A stretch of 10,208 nt of DNA from Gammaproteobacteria bacterium (lineage in GTDB: Bacteria; Pseudomonadota; Gammaproteobacteria; Steroidobacterales; MnTg04). The position numbers were made by a program, and so were the translations under genes. Positions 1 to 7,080 of this stretch are shown in pieces. How positions within the stretch are numbered: position 1 is the first letter of the stretch; the number at the start of each line of letters is the position of its first letter. The notes under the pieces are model-generated. The model worked only from the letters and a program-made list of their open reading frames with translations. It ran no database searches and was not told the origin of the DNA. Where the stretch lies: the NCBI GenBank assembly GCA_027297845.1, contig JAPUHG010000039.1, forward strand, positions 1-10,208. The letters run 5' to 3'.

Positions 1-11
1 GAGCGGATCTT

Positions 12-1919
12 ATGCCTCGCAGATTAATTCTCAATCCATTCCTGCACCTCGCCATCCTGGCGCTGGTAGCTGGCCAGGCGTTTGCCGAGGATAACTCAGA
101 AGCGAGATACTCTGGTGTATCCCGTATCGTCGTCTTCGCCGATGTTCACGGCGCCTATGAGAACCTGACCGCCCTCTTGAGACAAGTGGGCATTATCGAC
201 GAGCGGAACAACTGGTCCGGTGGAGACAGTTACCTTGTCAGTACTGGCGATATCCTGGATCGCGGCCCGCGATCGCGCGAAGCCCTGGATCTGCTGATAT
301 CCCTGCAGGCGGAGGCCGGCAAGGCAGGAGGCAAGGTCTTGGTCGTATTGGGCAATCACGAAATGATGAATATTACTGGCGACTGGAGATACGTGTCAGA
401 GCAGGAAATCGCCGAGTTCGCGGACGAGGAGACCGAGGCGCAACGTCAGGCAGCGTTTGCCAATTTCCGGCGCCAGCCCGGACAGGAAGAACTGTCCGGC
501 GAGCAGGCAAAGACGGAATTCGAAAAGCAATACTTGCCCGGGTATTTTGCGCGGCTTGAGGCTTTCTCGCCACAAGGCAGGTACGGCAGCTGGCTCCTTG
601 AGCAATCTATCGTGGTCGTGGTCAACGATACGCTTTTCGTTCACGGCGGGCTGGCCCCGGTAATCGGCGAAATGCCGCTGGCGGAACTGAACCGAAACCT
701 GTTGGCTGAAATAAGGCTATACGCAGATGCATGGCATGCATTAAACAAGGCCGGTTTTGTTTCCACGCTTCAGGAAATCGTGGATGTAATCGCTATCGCG
801 CAAACCCTGGCAGCCGATGGGGATATTGCCGAGGAGTATCGCATCGCCGCCAGTAATCTCATGGCTGCCAATGAAGGCGCGGCCTTCAACGTCGACGGCC
901 CATTATGGTATCGCGGTAGCGCGCTTTGCTACCTGCTCAGCGAGAGCAGCAACACCACGCGAGTCCTGGAAACACAAAAGGTGCAGCGTGCGGTACTCGG
1001 ACACACAACGACGGCGAGCCGAAAAGTTGAAAGCCGTGATGACGGCAGGATCATCCTGCTGGATACCGGCATGTTGACTTCGTACTACGGTGGCAGCGCT
1101 GCCGCACTGACTATTGACGAGAATGGTCTGCAGGTCCGCTACCTCGACCAGGAGGAGCTTGAAACCCCGTCCGTGCAAACGCGAAAAGTGGGCGCCCGGC
1201 CCGATGGTATGTCAGACGATGAACTCGCGGAATTCCTGCGCACCGCGAAGATAATCGGCAGCGAGGCCATTCCTGTCGGAGTGACCCAGCCAACCCGGTT
1301 GACCCTGGAGAAAGACGGTATTCAACTGGATGCGATTTTCAAGACCGTGTCGACCGAGATCCGCCGCGGTCGAGGGCCCAATAAGAACCGCATGCTGAAT
1401 ACTTCGGATCGCTGGCAATATGAAGTTGCCGCTTACCGGCTCGATCGAATGCTGGGTCTCGACATGGTCCCGGTCGCCGTCGAACGCGAGGTCAATGGCC
1501 AGGATGGCGCCCTGATCTTCTGGATGGACGGGTTGATCAGCCTGCTAAAGAAAAATCGGGAGAAAATAAGGGCCGATGGCTGGTGTCCGCTACAACCGCA
1601 ACACGATCTGATGTATGTCTGGGATACGCTGATTTACAACGACGACCGCACCCAGCAGAATGTCACCTACACTCAGGACGACTGGATGCTCAAACTGATC
1701 GATCAGTCCCGCAGTTTCCGAACCTATCGTGACAAACCACCGTATGTACGCGAGCGCGAATTGAAGATGACGCAGGAAATGGCCGACCGGCTTGGCGCCT
1801 TGAATTCCGAGCAATTGAGCGCCGAACTCGGTGCGTATATCAATCGCGACCAGATTCGGGCCTTGCTCAGGCGCCGCGATAGCCTGATCAACAACTGGGC
1901 AGAAATTCAGTCGCCCTGA
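12..1919 (+). CDS. Secreted PPP-type metallophosphatase with C-terminal kinase-like domain
   Basis: The 635-residue product starts with a signal peptide (hydrophobic stretch about residues 5-25, likely cleavage after AFA-26), so it should act in the periplasm or outside the cell. Residues 38-355 carry the PPP/calcineurin-like metallophosphoesterase motifs in order: DVHG 44-47, GDILDRG 79-85, GNHE 114-117, HGG 211-213 and GHT 330-332. These are the usual two-metal ligands, and the layout resembles Shewanella-like bacterial PPP phosphatases. Residues about 425-630 look like a degenerate protein-kinase or HipA/FAM20-type fold: Lys444 in AIFKTV, Glu471 in a following helix, D538..IYNDDR..N550 as a catalytic-loop equivalent, and LIDQS 562-566 as the metal-binding Asp. 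The phosphatase assignment is firm. The kinase-like reading is inference, and the substrates are unknown. ATG 12 is preferred because it gives a complete signal peptide. Only 11 bases precede it, so its promoter and any upstream partner are not visible. Confidence 0.85.
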   Translation: MPRRLILNPFLHLAILALVAGQAFAEDNSEARYSGVSRIVVFADVHGAYENLTALLRQVGIIDERNNWSGGDSYLVSTGDILDRGPRSREALDLLISLQAEAGKAGGKVLVVLGNHEMMNITGDWRYVSEQEIAEFADEETEAQRQAAFANFRRQPGQEELSGEQAKTEFEKQYLPGYFARLEAFSPQGRYGSWLLEQSIVVVVNDTLFVHGGLAPVIGEMPLAELNRNLLAEIRLYADAWHALNKAGFVSTLQEIVDVIAIAQTLAADGDIAEEYRIAASNLMAANEGAAFNVDGPLWYRGSALCYLLSESSNTTRVLETQKVQRAVLGHTTTASRKVESRDDGRIILLDTGMLTSYYGGSAAALTIDENGLQVRYLDQEELETPSVQTRKVGARPDGMSDDELAEFLRTAKIIGSEAIPVGVTQPTRLTLEKDGIQLDAIFKTVSTEIRRGRGPNKNRMLNTSDRWQYEVAAYRLDRMLGLDMVPVAVEREVNGQDGALIFWMDGLISLLKKNREKIRADGWCPLQPQHDLMYVWDTLIYNDDRTQQNVTYTQDDWMLKLIDQSRSFRTYRDKPPYVRERELKMTQEMADRLGALNSEQLSAELGAYINRDQIRALLRRRDSLINNWAEIQSP

Positions 1920-2035
1920 TCATCGCTGTACCGGAAAAAAAAATCGGTTATTATCGACTCATCAGTTACTGGTGGTGCCACCGCAGTACACAGATTGCGG
2001 GACGCCTACACCTGCAATTGCCGGGGAGCTAGCCA

Positions 2036-3220
2036 ATGAAATTTTCCAAAATTCTTTCTTTCTTTTGTGCTGGCCTGCTGTGGGCGGGTGCAACATTGGC
2101 CGAAGAGAAGGCCGGACAGTGGTATCTGACACCTGGAGCCGTCGGCGTCTGGGTTGCCGATGGCCTGCCGCGGGACGACGAGGGCGGTTTTTCAATTAGC
2201 TTTGGCCGCGCGCTGACTGACAAGATCAATCTCGAGGTGATGTACAGCCGCGTCGATCATTCCGGCAGCGGGGGAGCAGCGGATCAGGATATCAATGAGT
2301 ACCAGCTGAACTTCATGCGAGTCTGGTTCCGCGATGCCAGCTGGTCGCCGTATTTTCTGCTCGGCCTCGGCGCGATGGATATCGACAGTTCGGATTCAAC
2401 TCTAAGTGATAATCAAAAATCGGGCTCGATCGGCATGGGTTTGCTGATCGACCTGGGAAGCGGTGGCAACGTCTCGTTGCGCTCCGAGCTCAGACTGAGA
2501 AAGTTTTTCGCTGAGAGCGGATCAACTAATGACGTGGTTGCAACCATCGGCCTGCAGATTCCGTTTGGCTCTCCGCACGCAGAACCGCCGCCGCCCGCGC
2601 CCCGCGATTCAGATGGCGATGGCGTGGTCGATGGAGCGGACCGATGTCCTGGCACGCCACGCGGCAGAGTCGTAAAACCGAATGGTTGCGAAAATGACGC
2701 CGATGGCGATGGAGTCGTGGATGGCGCCGATAGGTGCCCCAATACGCCAGCCGGTGCGCCGGTTGACGCGCGCGGATGTCCGTTGGACAGCGATGGCGAT
2801 GGTGTCGCCGACTACATGGACAATTGCCCCGGGACACCAGCGGGCACCCGAGTCGATAATCGAGGTTGTGAATTGGCGGACGAAATTCACTTGCGCGGCG
2901 TCAATTTCGAGACCAACTCGGCGGCGTTAACCGCCGATTCGTCGACCCGTCTCGACGATGCCGTGGCTACGCTGATCAAAAACAGTGATCTGCGAGTCGA
3001 AGTTGCCGGTTATACAGACAGCTCTGGTTCAGCCGCGTATAACGAAAACCTCTCACGACGCCGGGCACAGTCTGTGATGAATTACCTGGTCAGCCATGGG
3101 GTCGACGCCGGCATGCTGAGCGCCAGGGGTTATGGCGAAAGCAATCCGATCGCCAGTAATGCAACGGTTGCGGGGCGCGCGGAAAACCGCAGGGTTACCT
3201 TGCGCATACTGGGTGAATAG
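2036..3220 (+). CDS. OmpA-family outer-membrane protein with three TSP3 repeats
   Basis: The 394-residue product links the outer membrane to peptidoglycan. A signal peptide (1-22, cleavage near TLA-EE) is followed by an eight-strand-type beta-barrel (about 27-178, alternating hydrophobic strands, ending QIPFG). A proline-rich linker AEPPPPAP (182-189) comes next, then three tandem thrombospondin type 3 repeats (191-220, 221-250, 251-280), each with a DxDGDGVxD calcium-binding core and a Cys pair. The OmpA C-terminal domain spans 285-394. Its GYTD ends at Asp328 and Arg343 lies in the LSRRRA motif; these align with E. coli OmpA Asp271 and Arg286, which bind diaminopimelate. The ATG is chosen because GGGGAG (2023-2028) lies 7 nt upstream and a proper signal peptide follows. 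The 116-nt gap after the phosphatase gene allows a separate promoter. The gene ends just before a strong terminator. The closest named group is the OprF/OmpA-OmpF porin family; a more specific symbol is not justified. Confidence 0.93.
   Translation: MKFSKILSFFCAGLLWAGATLAEEKAGQWYLTPGAVGVWVADGLPRDDEGGFSISFGRALTDKINLEVMYSRVDHSGSGGAADQDINEYQLNFMRVWFRDASWSPYFLLGLGAMDIDSSDSTLSDNQKSGSIGMGLLIDLGSGGNVSLRSELRLRKFFAESGSTNDVVATIGLQIPFGSPHAEPPPPAPRDSDGDGVVDGADRCPGTPRGRVVKPNGCENDADGDGVVDGADRCPNTPAGAPVDARGCPLDSDGDGVADYMDNCPGTPAGTRVDNRGCELADEIHLRGVNFETNSAALTADSSTRLDDAVATLIKNSDLRVEVAGYTDSSGSAAYNENLSRRRAQSVMNYLVSHGVDAGMLSARGYGESNPIASNATVAGRAENRRVTLRILGE
2606..2875 (+). repeat. Three 90-nt tandem repeats encoding TSP3 calcium-binding modules
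   Basis: Three in-frame 90-nt units (2606-2695, 2696-2785, 2786-2875) encode 30-residue modules. Each has a DxDGDGVxD core, a CPxTP motif and a closing GC. The units have diverged in sequence but keep exact length, as expected for an old protein-level repeat rather than a recent DNA duplication. In the family these modules bind Ca2+ and form a stiff spacer between the barrel and the peptidoglycan-binding domain. Confidence 0.9.
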
Positions 3221-3232
3221 AAGATCTGCAGC

Positions 3233-3266
3233 AAACCCCGGTGGCGTCTTGTCACCGGGGTTTTTT
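3233..3266 (+). terminator. Intrinsic terminator of the OmpA-family gene
   Basis: A perfect 11-bp stem, AAACCCCGGTG (3233-3243) with CACCGGGGTTT (3253-3263), encloses a 9-nt loop and runs into six T residues (3261-3266). It begins 12 nt after the stop codon. The A-tract on the left arm means it could also work partly in the reverse direction. Confidence 0.92.
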
Positions 3267-3281
3267 GCGTCTGCCAGTGGC

Positions 3282-3313
3282 AATCAGACCCGAGCCTGCC
3301 GGGCTGATTTTTT
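3282..3313 (+). terminator. Second, tandem terminator-like hairpin
   Basis: AATCAG (3282-3287), a bulged A, and CCCG (3289-3292) pair with CGGG (3300-3303) and CTGATT (3304-3309) around a 7-nt loop. The T-run is 3308-3313. It lies 15 nt after the first terminator and only 31 nt before the amidohydrolase ATG. It is probably a back-up terminator; an attenuator in the amidohydrolase leader is the alternative. Confidence 0.65.
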
Positions 3314-3344
3314 GCCTGCCTGACCCCCATACCTGGAGAAGACC

Positions 3345-4706
3345 ATGGTTTTTCGTTCGCTGATCGGTCTCCTGATTTTTGTTGCGACCACCGGCGTCGG
3401 CTACTCCGCTGCCACGCCAACGCCTTATGCGTTCGTCAATGTCAATGTACTGCCAATGGACCGCGAGATCGTCCTGCGATCGCAGACAGTGATCATTGAG
3501 GAAGGAATCATCAGCAAGATAGGTCCGAGCGATGAGATCCAGCTACCCCCGAACATCCAGGAAATCCGCGGCGACGGTCTGTACCTGATGCCGGGGCTGG
3601 CCGAAATGCACGCGCATGTTCCCGGGCTGGCAAATGCGGATAACCTGGACCGAATTCTGTTCCTCTATGTCGCCCACGGAATAACCGTCATCAGGGGAAT
3701 GTTGGGTGCGCCGGACCACCTTGACCTCAGGGAGCAGCTTGCCCTGGGCCACAGGTTGGGCCCGCGGCTTTACACGTCAGGGCCTTCTTTGAACGGTCGC
3801 AGCGTAAACGGTCCCATGGACGCGGCAAACAAGGTCAGACTTCAGCACGAGGCAGGTTACGATTTCGTCAAGCTTCACCCCGGTCTGAGTATGCGTGAAT
3901 TCCAGGCGATCGATCGCGTAGCCGATAATCTTGGCATCCCGTATGCCGGCCATGTGGGGCTGCAAATCGGGGTAGCCGAGGCATTGCGGCTTGGCCAGGC
4001 CAGTATCGATCACCTGGACGGATATCTGCAGGCAATGGTTCCCGATGACACAAGCTACCCGGACGCGGCCAATGGAATGTTTGGTTTCGGGCTGGCGGGG
4101 CTGATCGACGAAAGCCGGCTCGAGCCGCTGGCAATAGCCACCGCCAAGGCTGGTGTCTGGATCGTTCCCACGCAGACGCTGCTGGAGCACTGGGTACTGC
4201 CGCCGACCGCCGAGGAAATGTCGCAGCGGCCGGAAATGGTCTATTTCCCTGCGGCCACGATCGCCCGCTGGTCGAACAGCAAGAATGCGATACTCAATGA
4301 TCCCGCGTACGACCTCGCCGCCGCTAAGGAGTTTATCGCGATTCGCCGCATGCTCATAAAAGTACTGCACGATCAGGGCGCTGGTCTATTGCTGGGTGCC
4401 GATACGCCCCAGGTTTTTAACGTACCCGGTTTCGCCATTCACCAGGAACTGGAACTGCTGGTTGCCGCAGGTTTGACGCCTTACCAGGCTTTGCGGACCG
4501 GGACCGTCAATCCCGCGCGTTATTTTGGCGCTGAGAACCGGTTCGGCACTATCCAGGAGGGTCTGTCGGCGGAATTGATCCTGCTCGATGGCAATCCATT
4601 TGTTGATATCAGGAATACCCGAAACATCAAGGGTGTCATGCTCAAGGGCCAGTGGCTGGATCAGGGGCAGATCAGCCAGGGACTGGCCTTTTGGGCCATA
4701 CGCTAG
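3345..4706 (+). CDS. Exported metal-dependent amidohydrolase
   Basis: The 453-residue product belongs to the amidohydrolase superfamily (imidazolonepropionase-like group), whose members hydrolyse C-N bonds in cyclic amides, dipeptides or related compounds with one or two bound metals. The metal-site residues appear in order: HAH (His89, His91), Lys176 in FVKLHPG (the usual carboxylated bridging lysine), His203 in AGHVG, His223 in IDHLD, and Asp353 in GADTP. The small N-terminal and C-terminal beta-sandwich segments (about 28-80 and 385-440, with GxxADLIL-like SAELILLDGNP) are present, so the protein appears complete. Residues 1-22 look like a signal peptide, so it probably acts in the periplasm or is lipidated or secreted. 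GGAGA (3335-3339) supports ATG 3345. The stop lies 13 nt before the next start, so co-transcription with the epimerase gene is likely. The substrate cannot be read from sequence. Confidence 0.88.
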   Translation: MVFRSLIGLLIFVATTGVGYSAATPTPYAFVNVNVLPMDREIVLRSQTVIIEEGIISKIGPSDEIQLPPNIQEIRGDGLYLMPGLAEMHAHVPGLANADNLDRILFLYVAHGITVIRGMLGAPDHLDLREQLALGHRLGPRLYTSGPSLNGRSVNGPMDAANKVRLQHEAGYDFVKLHPGLSMREFQAIDRVADNLGIPYAGHVGLQIGVAEALRLGQASIDHLDGYLQAMVPDDTSYPDAANGMFGFGLAGLIDESRLEPLAIATAKAGVWIVPTQTLLEHWVLPPTAEEMSQRPEMVYFPAATIARWSNSKNAILNDPAYDLAAAKEFIAIRRMLIKVLHDQGAGLLLGADTPQVFNVPGFAIHQELELLVAAGLTPYQALRTGTVNPARYFGAENRFGTIQEGLSAELILLDGNPFVDIRNTRNIKGVMLKGQWLDQGQISQGLAFWAIR

Positions 4707-4707
4707 A

Positions 4708-4713
4708 ACGAGG
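4708..4713 (+). promoter_or_regulatory. Ribosome binding site deciding the GTG start of the epimerase gene
   Basis: ACGAGG lies 6 nt before GTG 4720. An in-frame ATG exists upstream at 4588, but it sits inside the amidohydrolase gene and would add 44 residues before the family-typical N-terminus (VAVITSSRADFG). The GTG with this site is therefore the better start. Confidence 0.7.
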
Positions 4714-4719
4714 CAGCCA

Positions 4720-5910
4720 GTGAAAGTCGCGGTCATCACATCGTCAAGAGCTGATTTTGGTCACCTGCACTGGCCGTTAAAACACCTGCTGGCGCATCCA
4801 AAAATCGAAACCAGGCTGATCGTAATGGGCGCACATTTGTCGCCAGAGTTTGGTTCGACCATCGACGAAATTCAACGCCAGGGATTTGTCGTGGATGAAT
4901 CGATCGAATGCCTGCTCAGTTCCGATAGCGATGTCGGCATGAGTAAATCCATTGGACTGGCGACACTGGCTCTTAGTGATTGCCTGTCTCGCGACCGGCC
5001 GGACCTGATGCTGGTTATCGCGGATCGCTACGAAATGCTGGCGCCGGCCAGCGTCGCACTGGCGCTACGAATTCCCGTCGCCCATATTGAAGGCGGTGAA
5101 ATAAGTGAAGGTGCAATAGACGATGCGGTCCGCAACGCCCTGACCAAGCTCAGTCATGTCCATTTCACGCCAACCGCAATGGCGAAACAAAGAGTGCTGG
5201 CGCTTGGGGAAGAGCCCTGGCGGGTACACCAGGTCGGTGCGCCCTCGCTTGATCACCTCCGTGAAGCCAGGATTCCCGATCTGCCGGAGTTGAGAGAAAG
5301 ACTGGCGATCGAGCTGGATCAGCCGTACTGCATGGTTTCGGTACACCCGGTCACGCTCGCACCAGAACCGGAAGCCGATGCCTCCGCCTTGCTGGCCGCG
5401 CTGGAAGAATTCACGCTCCCCATGATTATCTGTTTCCCCAACGCGGATGCCGGAAGCCGCAAACTGATCGAAAGATCCCGGGAATTCTGTCTGCACAATG
5501 ACCGTGCCAGCCTGTTTGTCAACCTGGCCCACATCGATTACTGGGGGCTGCTAAAGAACAGTCTTTTTCTGGTCGGCAACTCCTCCAGCGGCATCATGGA
5601 AACGCCCGCATTGAAATTGCCAACCGTCAACATCGGAATGCGTCAGCAAGGACGTGAGCGGGCGGACAATATTGTCGATTGCCCGGCGCAAGTAGAATCG
5701 ATTCTTGAGGCTATTGACTTAGCCTGCAGCGAAACTTTTCGAGCGTCTCTCAAAAACATGCATAACCCGTATGGAGATGGCACCGCTGGACTACAGATCG
5801 CCGAGTTGATCGCGGGTTTGCCAGGCAAGCAACAACTGTTGATAAAGAAAAGCCTGCCCGCGGGCGAGGAACAGGAACTGAGCAGCCAGGGCGGCCCCGG
5901 CCTTGGCTAA
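4720..5910 (+). CDS. NeuC-type hydrolysing UDP-N-acetylglucosamine 2-epimerase
   Basis: From GTG 4720 the product is 396 residues, near the usual family length. Enzymes of this family convert UDP-GlcNAc (NeuC) or UDP-diacetylbacillosamine (LegG) to the free 2-epimer sugar plus UDP, a cytoplasmic early step towards sialic or legionaminic-type acids. Visible signatures are SRADFG (9-14), DRYE (102-105), HIEGGE (122-127), Asp134-Asp135 followed by RNALTKLSH (138-146), VHP (208-210), VGNSSSGIME (285-294) and NPYGDG (349-354). The last is typical of the NeuC/LegG branch rather than WecB. A family Gly before DRYE is Ala here. The C-terminal tail after about 375 is polar and Gly-rich and overlaps the next gene, so it is probably dispensable. 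The gene starts 13 nt after the amidohydrolase stop and overlaps the aminotransferase start, indicating translational coupling. Substrate choice between GlcNAc and bacillosamine forms is not decidable here. Confidence 0.9.
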   Translation: MKVAVITSSRADFGHLHWPLKHLLAHPKIETRLIVMGAHLSPEFGSTIDEIQRQGFVVDESIECLLSSDSDVGMSKSIGLATLALSDCLSRDRPDLMLVIADRYEMLAPASVALALRIPVAHIEGGEISEGAIDDAVRNALTKLSHVHFTPTAMAKQRVLALGEEPWRVHQVGAPSLDHLREARIPDLPELRERLAIELDQPYCMVSVHPVTLAPEPEADASALLAALEEFTLPMIICFPNADAGSRKLIERSREFCLHNDRASLFVNLAHIDYWGLLKNSLFLVGNSSSGIMETPALKLPTVNIGMRQQGRERADNIVDCPAQVESILEAIDLACSETFRASLKNMHNPYGDGTAGLQIAELIAGLPGKQQLLIKKSLPAGEEQELSSQGGPGLG

Positions 5911-7027
5911 AATTCCCCTGGCACAGCCTGATATTTCAGAGGAGGAGATTGCCGGCGTCGCCAGAGTGCTGCGCAGCGGCCGGCTGAGCCTCGGACCGAG
6001 GCTGGATGAATTCGAAAGTGCGCTCGCCAGACGTTGCGCCTGCCCGGGTGCGGTAGCGGTAAGCTCGGGAACCGCTGCGCTGGATCTTTGTCTGCAGGCG
6101 TTGAATATAGGACCGGGAGACGAGGTCATCACGCCCTCTTTTACCTTCGTCGCGACCGTCAATGCGATAGCCCGCCGCGGTGCGACGCCGGTTTTTGTCG
6201 ATATCTGCCGCGATACCATGAACATGGACTACGCAGACCTGGCGCGCTGTGTCAGCGACAAAACCAGGGCAGTCATCGTTGTTCATTTGTTTGGCAGACC
6301 GGTCGATATGAATCCGATTCTGGAGTTTTGTCACTCCCGCCATCTGAAGGTGATCGAAGATGCCTGCGAGGCGCTGGGCGCTACCAGCAATGGCGGCCCG
6401 GTCGGGAGCCTCGGTCATTGTGGTGTCTTCGGGTTTTATCCCAACAAACTCATTACGACCGGTGAAGGTGGCGCCATTGTCAGCCAGGATCCGGAGCTGT
6501 TAGCTCTTTGCCGCGCCCTCAGGAACCACGGCAGAAAAGCGAATGGCTTCCTGTCCGACCGGCTAGGTCACAATTACCGGTTGTCCGAACCGGCCTGCGC
6601 GCTCGGCGTGGGTCAGCTGGCCCGGCTGGATGAGTTTCTCGAGCGACGAAGCGAGGCAGCGACCCGTTACCGTCAACTGCTGGCGGAAGTCCCCGGCATC
6701 AGCATGCCGCCACCGAACTGCGCCCATGGCCGAATCGCCTGGTTTGTCTTTATCCTGGTACTTGACGCTGCGCGGCCCCGGCGCGACCAGCTGATAGCCA
6801 GGATGGGCCGCAAAGGTATAGAACTGGGAAATTATTTTCCGGCCGTTCACCAGATGGATTTTTATCGTCAGCGTTACCCGGTCGAAGCGCGGACACTGCC
6901 GGTAACAAAATACATCAGCGGGCGGACGGTTGCGCTGCCTTTTTTTTCCGCTATAACCGCGGACCAGCAAGAAACGGTGGCTGAAGAACTGGCCAGAGTC
7001 CTCGGTGGAAAAAACGGGCCAGAGTAG
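5903..7027 (+). CDS. DegT/DnrJ/EryC1-family PLP sugar aminotransferase
   Basis: The 374-residue product is a fold-type I pyridoxal-phosphate aminotransferase, of the family that transfers an amino group from glutamate to a nucleotide-linked keto-sugar. Motifs include LRSGRLSLGP (23-32), SSGTAALDL (54-62), PSFTFVAT (78-85), the cofactor-binding IEDACEALGA (151-160) and FYPNKLITTGEGG (178-190), with Lys182 as the Schiff-base lysine. The length is normal for the family. The only start that keeps the family N-terminus (AKIPLAQPDISEEEI) is TTG 5903: the frame has a stop at 5879-5881 and no ATG or GTG between. The gene overlaps the epimerase by 8 nt, so it is probably translated by coupling; only a weak purine-rich stretch (AGGGCGG, 5888-5894) precedes it. 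Together with the epimerase it suggests synthesis of an amino-sugar precursor. LegC-like or PseC-like roles are possible but the sequence does not single one out. Confidence 0.9.
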   Translation: MAKIPLAQPDISEEEIAGVARVLRSGRLSLGPRLDEFESALARRCACPGAVAVSSGTAALDLCLQALNIGPGDEVITPSFTFVATVNAIARRGATPVFVDICRDTMNMDYADLARCVSDKTRAVIVVHLFGRPVDMNPILEFCHSRHLKVIEDACEALGATSNGGPVGSLGHCGVFGFYPNKLITTGEGGAIVSQDPELLALCRALRNHGRKANGFLSDRLGHNYRLSEPACALGVGQLARLDEFLERRSEAATRYRQLLAEVPGISMPPPNCAHGRIAWFVFILVLDAARPRRDQLIARMGRKGIELGNYFPAVHQMDFYRQRYPVEARTLPVTKYISGRTVALPFFSAITADQQETVAEELARVLGGKNGPE

Positions 7028-7042
7028 GATTTAATATCCTAC
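7024..7042. repeat. Perfect inverted repeat at the aminotransferase stop codon
   Basis: GTAGGAT (7024-7030) and ATCCTAC (7036-7042) form a perfect 7-bp inverted repeat around TTAAT, and the left arm contains the TAG stop. It has no T-run, so it is not a standard terminator. It could be an operator for the methyltransferase gene, an RNA stem affecting message stability, or chance. Confidence 0.5.
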
Positions 7043-7080
7043 AATTCGCTTTCCAGGACGCAGAGACAAATACCCACGAC

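Noticed and set aside
1926..1954. Possible promoter before the OmpA-family gene (CTGTAC, 17 nt, TATTAT)
   Set aside because: The -35 match is weak and the A-tract makes chance -10 matches likely; a promoter in this gap is expected but I cannot place it.
2413..2890. Several overlapping minus-strand frames across the TSP3 repeats
   Set aside because: They arise from the repetitive GATGGCGATGG-type composition; the plus-strand protein explains the region fully.
3777..4370. Long minus-strand open frame (197 codons) opposite the amidohydrolase gene
   Set aside because: It is antisense to a gene with full catalytic motifs, has no ribosome site, and its translation has no recognisable domain; it is a composition shadow.
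4588..4719. ATG 4588 as start of the epimerase
   Set aside because: It would add 44 residues read from inside the amidohydrolase gene in another frame, before the family-typical N-terminus; GTG 4720 has a better ribosome site.
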